64,000 bases of DNA from CAZQFV01 sp964613665 (lineage in GTDB: Bacteria > Chloroflexota > Chloroflexia > DTKN01), in NCBI GenBank assembly GCA_964613665.1, contig CAZTIG010000003.1, positions 98,672-162,671 of the forward strand. Direction: 5' to 3'. Position 1 is the stretch's first letter. Each line of letters starts with the position of its first letter. The notes below the pieces were generated by a model. That model had not been told where the DNA came from. It searched no databases and saw only the letters and a list, made by a program, of their open reading frames with translations. The translations under genes were made by a program, and so were the position numbers. Positions 27,581 through 34,910 of the stretch are shown piece after piece.

Positions 27581-27775
27581 ATGGCCTCTTTGAAATCCAG
27601 GCGCAAGAGGAAACGGCAGCGCTACGAGCCGCGGAGGCACAGAATGGAGGAGGGACCCTGCGGGGAAGCAAGGTCGCTGTTGAGCCGCGGGGCTACAACC
27701 AGATGTCCGCTGTGCTGGCGGATTTCGTCGTTGATCTTTCGTCATCGGTCACCCACATCGCCTTGCCGTCCGTGA
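27581..27775 (+). CDS. Possible small basic protein in the pgk leader
   Basis: A 64-codon frame whose ATG follows AGGAGCAG at a usable distance. The N-terminus is strongly basic (MASLKSRRKRKRQRYEPRR) and could bind nucleic acid. The rest is unremarkable (one CPLCW). No homologue is recognised. It lies between the promoter and pgk, so it could be a leader gene or simply part of an untranslated leader. Low confidence. Confidence 0.25.
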   Translation: MASLKSRRKRKRQRYEPRRHRMEEGPCGEARSLLSRGATTRCPLCWRISSLIFRHRSPTSPCRP

Positions 27776-27813
27776 TCAGCAGATACGGGCAAGCCGCAAA
27801 CACGGAGGTTCCC

Positions 27814-28992
27814 ATGAACAAGAAGACCGTGCGTGACATCGAGGTCCAGGGCAAGCGTGTGCTCATGCGCGTCGACTTTAACGTGCCGCTCAAGGACGGC
27901 CAGGTCGGCGACGACACCCGCATCCAGGCGGCGCTGCCCACGATCCGCTACCTCCTGGAGCACGGTGCCGCCGTGGTGCTGATGTCCCACCTGGGCCGGC
28001 CCAAGGGTGTGGACGACAAGCTGCGCCTGGCCCCGGTGGGCGCGCGGCTGACCGAGCTGCTCGGCCGGCCGGTGCGCGCCCTGGCCGACTGCGTCGGCCC
28101 CGAGGTGGAGGCGGCAGTCCAGGCCATGCACCCGGGCGACTTGGTTCTGTTGGAGAACCTCCGCTTCCACGCCGAGGAAGAGAAGAACGATCACGCCTTT
28201 GCCGGGCAACTGGCGCGGCTCGGCGATATCTATGTCAATGATGCCTTCGGCACCGCGCACCGCGCCCATGCCTCCACCGAGGGAGTGGCCCACTACCTGC
28301 CGGCCGTGGCCGGTTTCCTGATGGAAAAGGAGCTACAGGCACTGGGAAGGGCCCTGGAGAACCCCGAGCGCCCCTTCGTGGCCATCCTCGGCGGGGCCAA
28401 GATCTCGGACAAGATCGGCGTCATCCGCAACCTGCTGGGCACCGCCGACGCGCTGCTGGTCGGCGGTGGCATGGCCAATACCTTCCTGAAGGCCCAGGGG
28501 CACGACGTCGCCGCCTCGCTGGTGGAGGAGGAGGCCCTGGCCACGGCCAGGGAGATCCTCACCGAGACCTGCGACTGCGGCAAGGAGTTCCTCCTGCCGG
28601 TGGACGCGGTCGTGGCCGACCGCTTTGCCGCCGATGCCGCCCACCAGACGGTGCCGGTGGACCAGGTACCGGCCGGCTGGCGCATCCTGGACATCGGCCC
28701 ACGCACGGTGGCCTCCTTCCGCGAGGCGTTGCAGGGCGCCAGGCTGGTCGTGTGGAACGGCCCGATGGGCGTCTTTGAGTTCCCGGCCTTTGCCACCGGC
28801 ACCCGCGCCGTGGCCCAGGCCGTGGCCGAGAGCGGGGCCTACAGCGTGGTCGGCGGCGGCGACTCGGTGGCCGCGCTGCAGGAGCTCGGCCTGGCCGATC
28901 GGATCGGCCACCTCTCCACCGGTGGCGGTGCCAGCCTGGAGTTCCTGGAGGGCAGGCCGCTGCCGGGGGTGGAGATCCTGCTGGACCGGTAG
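27814..28992 (+). CDS. pgk: Phosphoglycerate kinase
   Basis: Converts 1,3-bisphosphoglycerate and ADP to 3-phosphoglycerate and ATP in glycolysis, and the reverse in gluconeogenesis. At 392 residues it has the normal length. Recognisable features are RVDFNVPLKDG (substrate-binding N-domain loop), the SHLGRPKG motif, NDAFGTAHRAHAS, the hinge ILGGAKISDKIGV, and the nucleotide site GGGDSVAAL followed by LSTGGGASLEFLEG. The ATG follows GGAGG. It heads an apparent operon with tpiA (61 bp gap), a CsoR-family sensor and a thioredoxin-like protein. A long leader precedes it. Confidence 0.97.
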   Translation: MNKKTVRDIEVQGKRVLMRVDFNVPLKDGQVGDDTRIQAALPTIRYLLEHGAAVVLMSHLGRPKGVDDKLRLAPVGARLTELLGRPVRALADCVGPEVEAAVQAMHPGDLVLLENLRFHAEEEKNDHAFAGQLARLGDIYVNDAFGTAHRAHASTEGVAHYLPAVAGFLMEKELQALGRALENPERPFVAILGGAKISDKIGVIRNLLGTADALLVGGGMANTFLKAQGHDVAASLVEEEALATAREILTETCDCGKEFLLPVDAVVADRFAADAAHQTVPVDQVPAGWRILDIGPRTVASFREALQGARLVVWNGPMGVFEFPAFATGTRAVAQAVAESGAYSVVGGGDSVAALQELGLADRIGHLSTGGGASLEFLEGRPLPGVEILLDR

Positions 28993-29053
28993 CTCCGCCG
29001 AGGCGAGATCATCCGCCGGCGTCGATTCCATGAGTGAACAGGAGGCGTGGGCC

Positions 29054-29827
29054 ATGGCTCGCCGTACCCCCATCATTGCCGGAAACTGGAAGTGCCACCG
29101 GACTCTGGAGGAAGCCGCTGCCCTGGCCGACGGGATCGTCCAGGCCGTGGCCGACGTACAGGGTGTCGAGGTGGTGCTCTGCCCACCCTTCGTGGCCCTG
29201 GCGGCGGTGCGCGAGCGGCTGGCCGGCAGCGCCGTGCGCCTGGGAGCGCAGAATGCCTATACCCAGGAGGGCGCCTACACCGGCGAAGTGGCCCCGCGCA
29301 TGCTGGCCGGCCTGTGCCGGTACGTCATCCTGGGGCACTCGGAACGGCGACGCATCTTTGGCGAGGGGGACGACCTCGTCAACGCCAAGGTGCAGGCAGT
29401 GCTGGGGGCCGGCATGGCGCCGATCCTCTGCGTCGGGGAGAGCCTGGAGGAGAACGAGCGCGGCGAGACAGAGGCGGTCGTCTCGCAGCAGGTACGGACC
29501 GCACTGGCCGGCGTGGACGGCCGGCAGCTCGCCGAGGCGGGCAGCGTCATCGCCTACGAGCCGGTCTGGGCTATCGGCACGGGCAGGTCGTGCCCCGGCC
29601 TGGTCGCCGGGGCCATCTGCGGCACGATCCGCCGCGTGCTGGCCGCCATGGGCGACGACCAGTTGGCCGCGGCGATACGCATACAGTACGGCGGCAGTGC
29701 CAACGCCGGCAACATCGCCGAGTACATGGAACAACCCGACATCGACGGGGCCCTGGTGGGTGGGGCCAGTCTCAAGGTGGAGGAGTTTGCAGCGATGGTG
29801 CGGCGAACCGCCCACCTGCGCGTCTAG
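29054..29827 (+). CDS. tpiA: Triosephosphate isomerase
   Basis: Interconverts dihydroxyacetone phosphate and glyceraldehyde 3-phosphate. The 257 residues carry all catalytic groups: Lys in GNWKCH, His in GHSERR, and Glu in AYEPVWAIGTG, with the phosphate-binding GGSANAGN and LVGGASL near the end. The ATG at 29054 is chosen because AGGAGG precedes it at the right distance; an in-frame ATG eight codons upstream has no such site. Pairing with pgk is a common glycolytic arrangement. Confidence 0.97.
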   Translation: MARRTPIIAGNWKCHRTLEEAAALADGIVQAVADVQGVEVVLCPPFVALAAVRERLAGSAVRLGAQNAYTQEGAYTGEVAPRMLAGLCRYVILGHSERRRIFGEGDDLVNAKVQAVLGAGMAPILCVGESLEENERGETEAVVSQQVRTALAGVDGRQLAEAGSVIAYEPVWAIGTGRSCPGLVAGAICGTIRRVLAAMGDDQLAAAIRIQYGGSANAGNIAEYMEQPDIDGALVGGASLKVEEFAAMVRRTAHLRV

Positions 29828-29874
29828 ACGATTCCCAGGCCGCTGCGGCCTACTCCCTGCACTGGAGGAAGAAG

Positions 29875-30141
29875 ATGTCCGAGCGAGAGGAGATCGTTGC
29901 CCGGCTGCGCCGCATCGAGGGCCAGGTGCGCGGCCTGGCGCGCATGGTGGAGGGCGGAGAACCGTGCCAGGACATCATGACCCAAGTGCTGGCCGCCCGC
30001 GCAGCCCTGGACCAGGCCGCGCTGAAGATCGTCTCCGACTACCTCGAGCACTGCCTGCCGGAGGAGCCATCGCCGGAGCAGGTTCGGCAGGCCCGCCGGA
30101 ACATGCAGCGCCTGCTGGACCTGGTACTGCGGCTGGAGTAG
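29875..30141 (+). CDS. CsoR/RcnR-family repressor with CstR-like cysteine pair
   Basis: An 88-residue all-helical DNA-binding repressor of the CsoR/RcnR/CstR family (RLRRIEGQVRGLARM is the family signature). The sensing residues are Cys31 and Cys60. The position of the copper-binding His of CsoR (25 after the first Cys) is Tyr56 here. A Cys31/Cys60 pair without the His is the pattern of CstR, which reacts with persulfide and related reactive sulfur species, so a copper sensor is unlikely. A thioredoxin-like gene begins 9 bp downstream, which fits a thiol or sulfur response. The ATG follows GGAGG. No operator was recognised, so autoregulation is only assumed. Confidence 0.85.
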   Translation: MSEREEIVARLRRIEGQVRGLARMVEGGEPCQDIMTQVLAARAALDQAALKIVSDYLEHCLPEEPSPEQVRQARRNMQRLLDLVLRLE

Positions 30142-30150
30142 GTGCGGACG

Positions 30151-30477
30151 ATGCAACCACTGGCCGACGTTAGCGACGCCACCTTCGAGCAGGAGGTTCT
30201 CCAGTCGCCATTGCCCGTCCTGGTGGACTTCTGGGCAGCGTCGTGCGGCCCCTGCCGGCGGATGCACGCCGCACTGGAGGCGTTGGCCCCGGAGCTGGCC
30301 GACCAGGTGCGCATCGTGCGGCTGGATGTCGCCGCCAACCCCCAGACACCGGCTGCGGAGGGCGTCCTGAACCTGCCCACGGTGATCCTCTACCGCGACG
30401 GCCGGCCACTGGGGCGCTGGGGCAGCCTGTCGAGGGAAGGGCTGCGGCGGCGTTTGCAGCAGGCCCTGGCGAGGTGA
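30151..30477 (+). CDS. Thioredoxin-like protein
   Basis: A 108-residue cytoplasmic thioredoxin fold. The active site is ASCGPCRR (canonical WCGPC with Trp replaced by Ser), the strand before it reads VLVDFWAA, and the cis-proline lies in NLPTVILYRDG. Disulfide reductase activity is likely, though the Trp-to-Ser change next to the first cysteine may shift its redox potential. The ATG at 30151 is preferred over the GTG at 30142, which abuts the previous stop. It is co-transcribed with the CstR-like repressor and may be its regulatory target or a partner in persulfide reduction. That role is inference. Confidence 0.88.
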   Translation: MQPLADVSDATFEQEVLQSPLPVLVDFWAASCGPCRRMHAALEALAPELADQVRIVRLDVAANPQTPAAEGVLNLPTVILYRDGRPLGRWGSLSREGLRRRLQQALAR

Positions 30478-30630
30478 CCAGCACCGGGCCGCAGATCCGC
30501 GTGTCCGCACCGGGCACCCTGCTGCGTGCGGCCAGGCTGACTGCCGCACGGCGCCATCCGGCCTGGCCGGCCTAGCGGACGAGGACCTCCTTGGGGCCGC
30601 AAGCCCGTGGGTCGTCCCGCTGCATCGAGC
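30478..30630. other. Intergenic, nothing recognised
   Basis: First half of a 320 bp gap between the thioredoxin-like and VWA genes. No hairpin with a T-tract and no coding frame is convincing. The second half holds the VWA promoter and leader. Confidence 0.4.
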
Positions 30631-30659
30631 TTTACAAACCTTACCCACCGCGCTATAAT
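30631..30659 (+). promoter_or_regulatory. Promoter of the VWA-FHA unit
   Basis: TTTACA, 17 bp, consensus TATAAT. The predicted start near 30666 falls three bases before an in-frame ATG (30669), but the better ribosome site and the start of homology favour 30798. Confidence 0.7.
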
Positions 30660-30797
30660 ACGTGTGCGATGCAGGCAGACTGCCGGCCGCATCGCCCGCC
30701 TTGGCGCGCCATAGAGCGCCGCACGAGGCGTGCGGGCCAGGGTCCGAGACTGGGCGGCAGCGCGGCCAGTGGCCAGACTCTGCTGCGGGAGCCAGCG

Positions 30798-32063
30798 ATG
30801 CAGCGTGACATCCATATGCAGTGCACCGCCAGCCGTCAGCAGATACCTGTCCTGCAGGAGGAGCAGGTCCTCTACCTCCTGGTGGAGATCTTCCCGGCTG
30901 CCGAGGGGATCGGGCAGTCGCGACTGCCCCTGGACATCTGCCTCCTCCTCGACTGCAGCAGCTCGATGCGCGGCGACCGCCTCTTCGAGGCCAAGGAGGC
31001 CGGCCGCTACATCGTCAGCCAACTGACCCCCGACGACTACTTCTGCCTGGTGGCATTCAACGACGCGGCCACTGTCATCGTGCCCCGCCAGCCGGTGCAG
31101 ACCCCCGTCTCGCTCCGCGAGCATATCACCGACGTGCAGGCCTCTGGCGGCACGGAGATGGCCCGCGGACTGGAGCAGGCCCTGGAGCAGATGTCCCGGG
31201 CCGTTGCCTTCTCCGGCGTGCGCCGCATCATCCTCCTGACCGACGGCCAGACGTACGGAGACGAGAACCGCTGCGTCGAGCTGGCCCGCCGGGCCCAGCA
31301 GTCCGGGATCGGCATCACCGCCCTGGGCGTGGGCGACGAGTGGAACGAGGATCTCCTGTCCACCGTGGCCGCGCACGGGAATAGCCGCAGCGAGTACATC
31401 GCCAGTGCCGAGGCGATCATCCCGCTATTCCGCGAGGAGATGCGCCTGCTGCAGGGGATCGTGGCCCAGGAAATGGCCCTGACGGTGCGCCCGGCGGCCG
31501 GCCTGGCCATACAGAGCTTCTTTCGCGTCTCCCCGGAGATCGCCCCACTGTCCCTACAGGAGCGGGAGCGCGGCCGGCTGGTCCCGCTGGGGGAGTGGCT
31601 GGGCACGGACCCCCAGGCCTTTCTCGCAGAGATGGTGATCACCCCGCTGCCGCCGGGCAACCACCGCGTCCTGCAGGTCAACTTCTCCTATCGCCTGCCG
31701 CGGGAGCACTCTCGCCGCGAGACCTCCTACGACCTGTATCTCGCCTGCATCCCCGCGGCCCCGCCCCAGGCCGAGATTCCGGAAAGGGTCCGCCAGGGCC
31801 TGGAGAGGCTGACGGCCTATCGCCTGCAAGAATCGGCCTGGCAGGACGCCCGCCGCGGAGACATCGACCAGGCCACGCGGCGGCTGGAGGCCGCGGCGAC
31901 CCGCCTGGTGCAGCTAGGCGAAGACCGCCTGGCTAGGGTTGTAGAGGAAGAAGCCCTGCGGCTTCAGCGGACCGGGCGTGCCTCGGCATCGGCAAAAAAG
32001 ACCATTCTCTACGGAACGCAGCGCCTGGGCCGGCACCGGCACGAACAAGAGCGCATGGAGTGA
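30798..32063 (+). CDS. VWA (von Willebrand A)-domain protein
   Basis: A 421-residue cytoplasmic protein. The VWA domain (about 45-215) has a complete metal-dependent adhesion site: DCSSS at 52-56, a Thr in ASGGTEMARG, and the Asp in LLTDGQTYGD. It should therefore bind a partner through a divalent metal. The C-terminal half is beta-rich then helical (about 220-400), as in YfbK/TerY-like VWA proteins. No signal peptide or membrane helix is seen. The next gene, an FHA protein, starts three bases after the stop, so the two are translated together and probably interact. A longer start at 30669 is possible. Confidence 0.82.
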   Translation: MQRDIHMQCTASRQQIPVLQEEQVLYLLVEIFPAAEGIGQSRLPLDICLLLDCSSSMRGDRLFEAKEAGRYIVSQLTPDDYFCLVAFNDAATVIVPRQPVQTPVSLREHITDVQASGGTEMARGLEQALEQMSRAVAFSGVRRIILLTDGQTYGDENRCVELARRAQQSGIGITALGVGDEWNEDLLSTVAAHGNSRSEYIASAEAIIPLFREEMRLLQGIVAQEMALTVRPAAGLAIQSFFRVSPEIAPLSLQERERGRLVPLGEWLGTDPQAFLAEMVITPLPPGNHRVLQVNFSYRLPREHSRRETSYDLYLACIPAAPPQAEIPERVRQGLERLTAYRLQESAWQDARRGDIDQATRRLEAAATRLVQLGEDRLARVVEEEALRLQRTGRASASAKKTILYGTQRLGRHRHEQERME

Positions 32064-32066
32064 GCA

Positions 32067-32594
32067 ATGATCGTCTGCCCGTACTGCCAGCACGAATCGT
32101 TGGAGGGCACGATTTTCTGCCCCGAGTGCGGGGCTAGCCTGGTCGCGGCCGGGGAACCTGCTCCCGTCGTGCAGAAGGAACAGCCTCCGGCGGCACCAGC
32201 GCCTGAGCGAAGGGCTCCTGCCGAGAGCGGTGCCAGGACCACGGCGCACATCTCGCCCACGCAGCTGCGCCTCCTGGTGCTGAACAGCGGCCGGACGATC
32301 CCCTGCCCGATGGGCGAGGTCATTCTGATCGGGCGATCCGACGCCAGTGCCGGCGTCTTTCCCGAGGTCGATCTCAACCAGGACAACGGCTACATGGCCG
32401 GGGTTTCGCGACGGCACGCCCGCATCATCCGCCGGGGCGACGACTTCTACCTGGAAGACCTGAGCAGCATGAACGGGACCTTTTTGAACCGCAACCGGCT
32501 GCCGGCGCATACGCCGACGCTGTTCCAGGACGGTGACGAGATTCGCCTGGGCAACCTGGTCGTGCGCGTGATCGTCGAGGAAGATCAGCCCTGA
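32067..32594 (+). CDS. Zinc-ribbon FHA-domain protein
   Basis: A 175-residue adaptor. The N-terminus is one zinc ribbon (CPYCQHESLEGTIFCPECG), followed by a flexible Ala/Pro-rich linker, then an FHA domain (about 80-172) with LIGRSD, VSRRHARI and SSMNGTFLN. These are the conserved phosphothreonine-binding residues, so it should read phosphorylation by Ser/Thr kinases. The ribbon is of the same type as those on the two kinases 22 kb upstream. GGAGTGAG overlaps the end of the VWA gene. Together with VWA it probably forms a kinase-responsive module. Confidence 0.88.
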   Translation: MIVCPYCQHESLEGTIFCPECGASLVAAGEPAPVVQKEQPPAAPAPERRAPAESGARTTAHISPTQLRLLVLNSGRTIPCPMGEVILIGRSDASAGVFPEVDLNQDNGYMAGVSRRHARIIRRGDDFYLEDLSSMNGTFLNRNRLPAHTPTLFQDGDEIRLGNLVVRVIVEEDQP

Positions 32595-32654
32595 GCCGCC
32601 ACGGCCCGGAGCCCGCCTGCCCGCGCGGATCCGCTGCCATACAGGAGGGAAAAG

Positions 32655-32900
32655 GTGCCCAACACGCTTCTGATCCACGTGATCGGCGAGGAACCGATGC
32701 TGGCCGACGCCGACGAGCTGCCCAACCCCCAGGACCAATTCCTCCACTTCGCCAACCCCCGCAAGCGGGATGGCAAGGCCATCTCCTACGTTACCCACGG
32801 GGCGACCGACTTTTACCTGCCTTGGCACCGCATCAGCATCGTCGAGGTCCTGCGGGGAGAGGCCGAAGAGGTCGAGGTCGTCGAGTTCTTCCGCGAGTAG
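32655..32900 (+). CDS. Small conserved-looking protein of unknown function
   Basis: An 81-residue protein started by GTG, with AGGAGG upstream. It looks like a compact beta-rich domain: an N-terminal strand (TLLIHVIGEE), a central FANPRKRDGKAISYV, and a notable FYLPWHRISIVEVLRG before an acidic tail. No family can be named with confidence. It lies 60 bp after the FHA gene and may belong to that unit or be monocistronic. Confidence 0.6.
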   Translation: MPNTLLIHVIGEEPMLADADELPNPQDQFLHFANPRKRDGKAISYVTHGATDFYLPWHRISIVEVLRGEAEEVEVVEFFRE

Positions 32901-32972
32901 AGGACGCAGAGAGAGCGGGAGGCGCAGAGGCATGTGCAGGTCCCTGCGCTCGCGCCCTCTTCCGCGTCCTCT
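32899..32972. repeat. Imperfect inverted repeat between genes
   Basis: AGAGGACGC at the left end pairs with GCGTCCTCT at the right end. The inner arms (GGGAGGCGCAG and CTGCGCTCGCGCCC) are also largely complementary, giving one long imperfect hairpin of about 74 bp. There is no T-tract, so it is not a classic terminator. It resembles the 'cgcagagg' type intergenic palindromes scattered in many genomes. Confidence 0.5.
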
Positions 32973-32987
32973 GCATGGGAGGCACGG

Positions 32988-34910
32988 GTGCCGTCGACCG
33001 AGCCGCAGGCAGAGGACAGACTGCTGGCAGACCGCCTGGAGTGGCTTCTGCCCACCGTGAGCCGGCCGGCCCGCTACACCGGCGGCGAGTGGAACGCCTG
33101 GCCGGTGGACTGGGCAGGGGCGCGGCTGCGCGTGGCCCTGGCCTACCCCGACCTCTACGAGGTCGGCATGGCCCATCACGGTCTGGCGATCCTCTACGAC
33201 CGCCTCAACCGCATCCCCGGCGTGCTGGCCGAGCGGGTCTATGCGCCTTGGGGCGACATGGCCGCGGCCCTGCGCCGCGAGAGCCTGCCTCTCTACAGCC
33301 TGGAGAGCTTTCACCCCCTGGCCGCCTTCGACATCGTCGGCTTCAGCTTGCCCTACGAGCTCACCTGCAGCAACGTGCTGAGCATGCTCGACCTGGCCGG
33401 CCTGCCCCTCCGTGCAGCCGAGCGGGACGGGCGGCATCCCATCGTCATCGCCGGCGGCTCCGGTGCCTACAACCCCGAGCCGATGGCCGCTTTCTGCGAC
33501 CTCTTTGTCATCGGCGAGGGTGAGGAGGCCATGGACGACCTGGCGGCGCTGTGGCAGGCGGTGCGCGCCCGCGGCGGCGACAGGGAGGACTTTCTGCGCC
33601 GGGCAGCGGCCGTTCCAGGTATCTACGTGCCCCGTTTCTACGACGTGGAGTACGGCGAGGACGGCACCGTCGCCGCCGTCCTACCCCAGCAGGGCCTGCC
33701 GCGCCGGGTGCAGAAACGCGTCCTGGCTGACCTGTCCGCCTCTCCTCCCGTCACCCGGCCTGTGGTGCCCTACCTGGACTCGGTGCACGACCGGGCGGTG
33801 ATCGAGATTCAGCGTGGCTGCACCCGCGGCTGCCGCTTCTGCCAAGCCGGGATGATCTACCGACCGGTGCGCGAGCGTTCTCCCGAGGATGTCCGCGCCG
33901 CCGCCCGCGAGCTCCTGGCCAGCACCGGCTACGAGGAGCTGGCCCTGCTCTCCTTCAGCTCCAGCGACTACAGCCGCATCGAAGAGCTCGTGGTCGGGCT
34001 CGTCGAAGACCACCGCGAGGCCGGCCTGACCATCTCCCTGCCCTCGCTGCGCCTCGATTCGTTCTCGGTCGGGCTGGCCGAGCTGATCGGCCAGCGGCGG
34101 CGCACCGGGCTGACCTTTGCCCCGGAGGCCGGCACGCAGCGCCTGCGCGAGGTGATCAACAAGGGCCTGACTGCCGAGGACTTCTATGGCACCCTGGAGA
34201 CGGCCTTTGCCCACGGCTGGCAGCGGGTCAAGCTCTACTTCGTGATCGGCCTGCCGACGGAGACGGAGGCCGACCTGGCCGGGATCGGCGAGATGGTCCA
34301 CGGGGCGCTGCGCCTGGGGCGCAGGTACGCCGGCCGGCGGACGACCATCAGCGTCAGCGTGGCCCCGCTGGTGCCCAAGGCGCAGACGCCCTTCCAGTGG
34401 GCCGGGCAGGACGCCCCGGAGGTCCTGCAGGAGAAAGTGCACTTCCTGCAGCGGGCCCTGCGCGGCAAGGGCATCGATCTCTCCTGGCACGACATCGCCG
34501 CCAGCCGGCTGGAGGCGGCACTGGCCCGCGGCGACCGCCGGCTGGGCACGGTGATCGAGCAAGCATGGCGCGCCGGGGCACGCTTCGACGCCTGGGAGGA
34601 GGAGTTCCGGCCGGAGCTGTGGTGGGAGGCCTTTGCCGCGGCCGGCCTGGACCCGGCCTTTTACGCCAACCGGCTCCGGCGGCGTGACGAGATCCTGCCC
34701 TGGGAGCACATCTCCTGCGGGGTAAGCAAGCGCTTCCTCTGGCAGGAGTACCGCCGCGCGCTGAGGGGCGAGGCGACACCCGACTGCCGCCAGCACCCCT
34801 GTGCCGGCTGCGGCGTACAGCGGCTGGTGCAGTGCGGCCGGCAAGGCATGGTGCTGCGAGAGGACCACCAATCCACAGCAGGGACAGGGGATGGCTGCCA
34901 AACGGCATGA
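32988..34910 (+). CDS. B12-binding-fold radical SAM protein of the TIGR03960 type
   Basis: A 640-residue radical S-adenosylmethionine enzyme. An N-terminal cobalamin-binding-like domain (about 35-205, e.g. ALAYPDLYEVGM, IVGFSLPYELTCSN) precedes the radical SAM core, whose cluster cysteines are C278, C282 and C285 (CTRGCRFCQ). The C-terminal tail has a Cys-rich motif (CRQHPCAGCGVQ). This is the architecture of the family TIGR03960, whose reaction is unknown. That family is normally fused or adjacent to a DUF2344 protein, but none is visible here. The GTG at 32988 has GGGAGG upstream. The end overlaps the following methyltransferase by 20 bp, implying coupled translation. Confidence 0.85.
   Translation: MPSTEPQAEDRLLADRLEWLLPTVSRPARYTGGEWNAWPVDWAGARLRVALAYPDLYEVGMAHHGLAILYDRLNRIPGVLAERVYAPWGDMAAALRRESLPLYSLESFHPLAAFDIVGFSLPYELTCSNVLSMLDLAGLPLRAAERDGRHPIVIAGGSGAYNPEPMAAFCDLFVIGEGEEAMDDLAALWQAVRARGGDREDFLRRAAAVPGIYVPRFYDVEYGEDGTVAAVLPQQGLPRRVQKRVLADLSASPPVTRPVVPYLDSVHDRAVIEIQRGCTRGCRFCQAGMIYRPVRERSPEDVRAAARELLASTGYEELALLSFSSSDYSRIEELVVGLVEDHREAGLTISLPSLRLDSFSVGLAELIGQRRRTGLTFAPEAGTQRLREVINKGLTAEDFYGTLETAFAHGWQRVKLYFVIGLPTETEADLAGIGEMVHGALRLGRRYAGRRTTISVSVAPLVPKAQTPFQWAGQDAPEVLQEKVHFLQRALRGKGIDLSWHDIAASRLEAALARGDRRLGTVIEQAWRAGARFDAWEEEFRPELWWEAFAAAGLDPAFYANRLRRRDEILPWEHISCGVSKRFLWQEYRRALRGEATPDCRQHPCAGCGVQRLVQCGRQGMVLREDHQSTAGTGDGCQTA

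Noticed and set aside
29875..30141. Copper sensor CsoR
   Set aside because: The copper-binding histidine position is Tyr56, leaving only the two cysteines, which fits the CstR pattern better.
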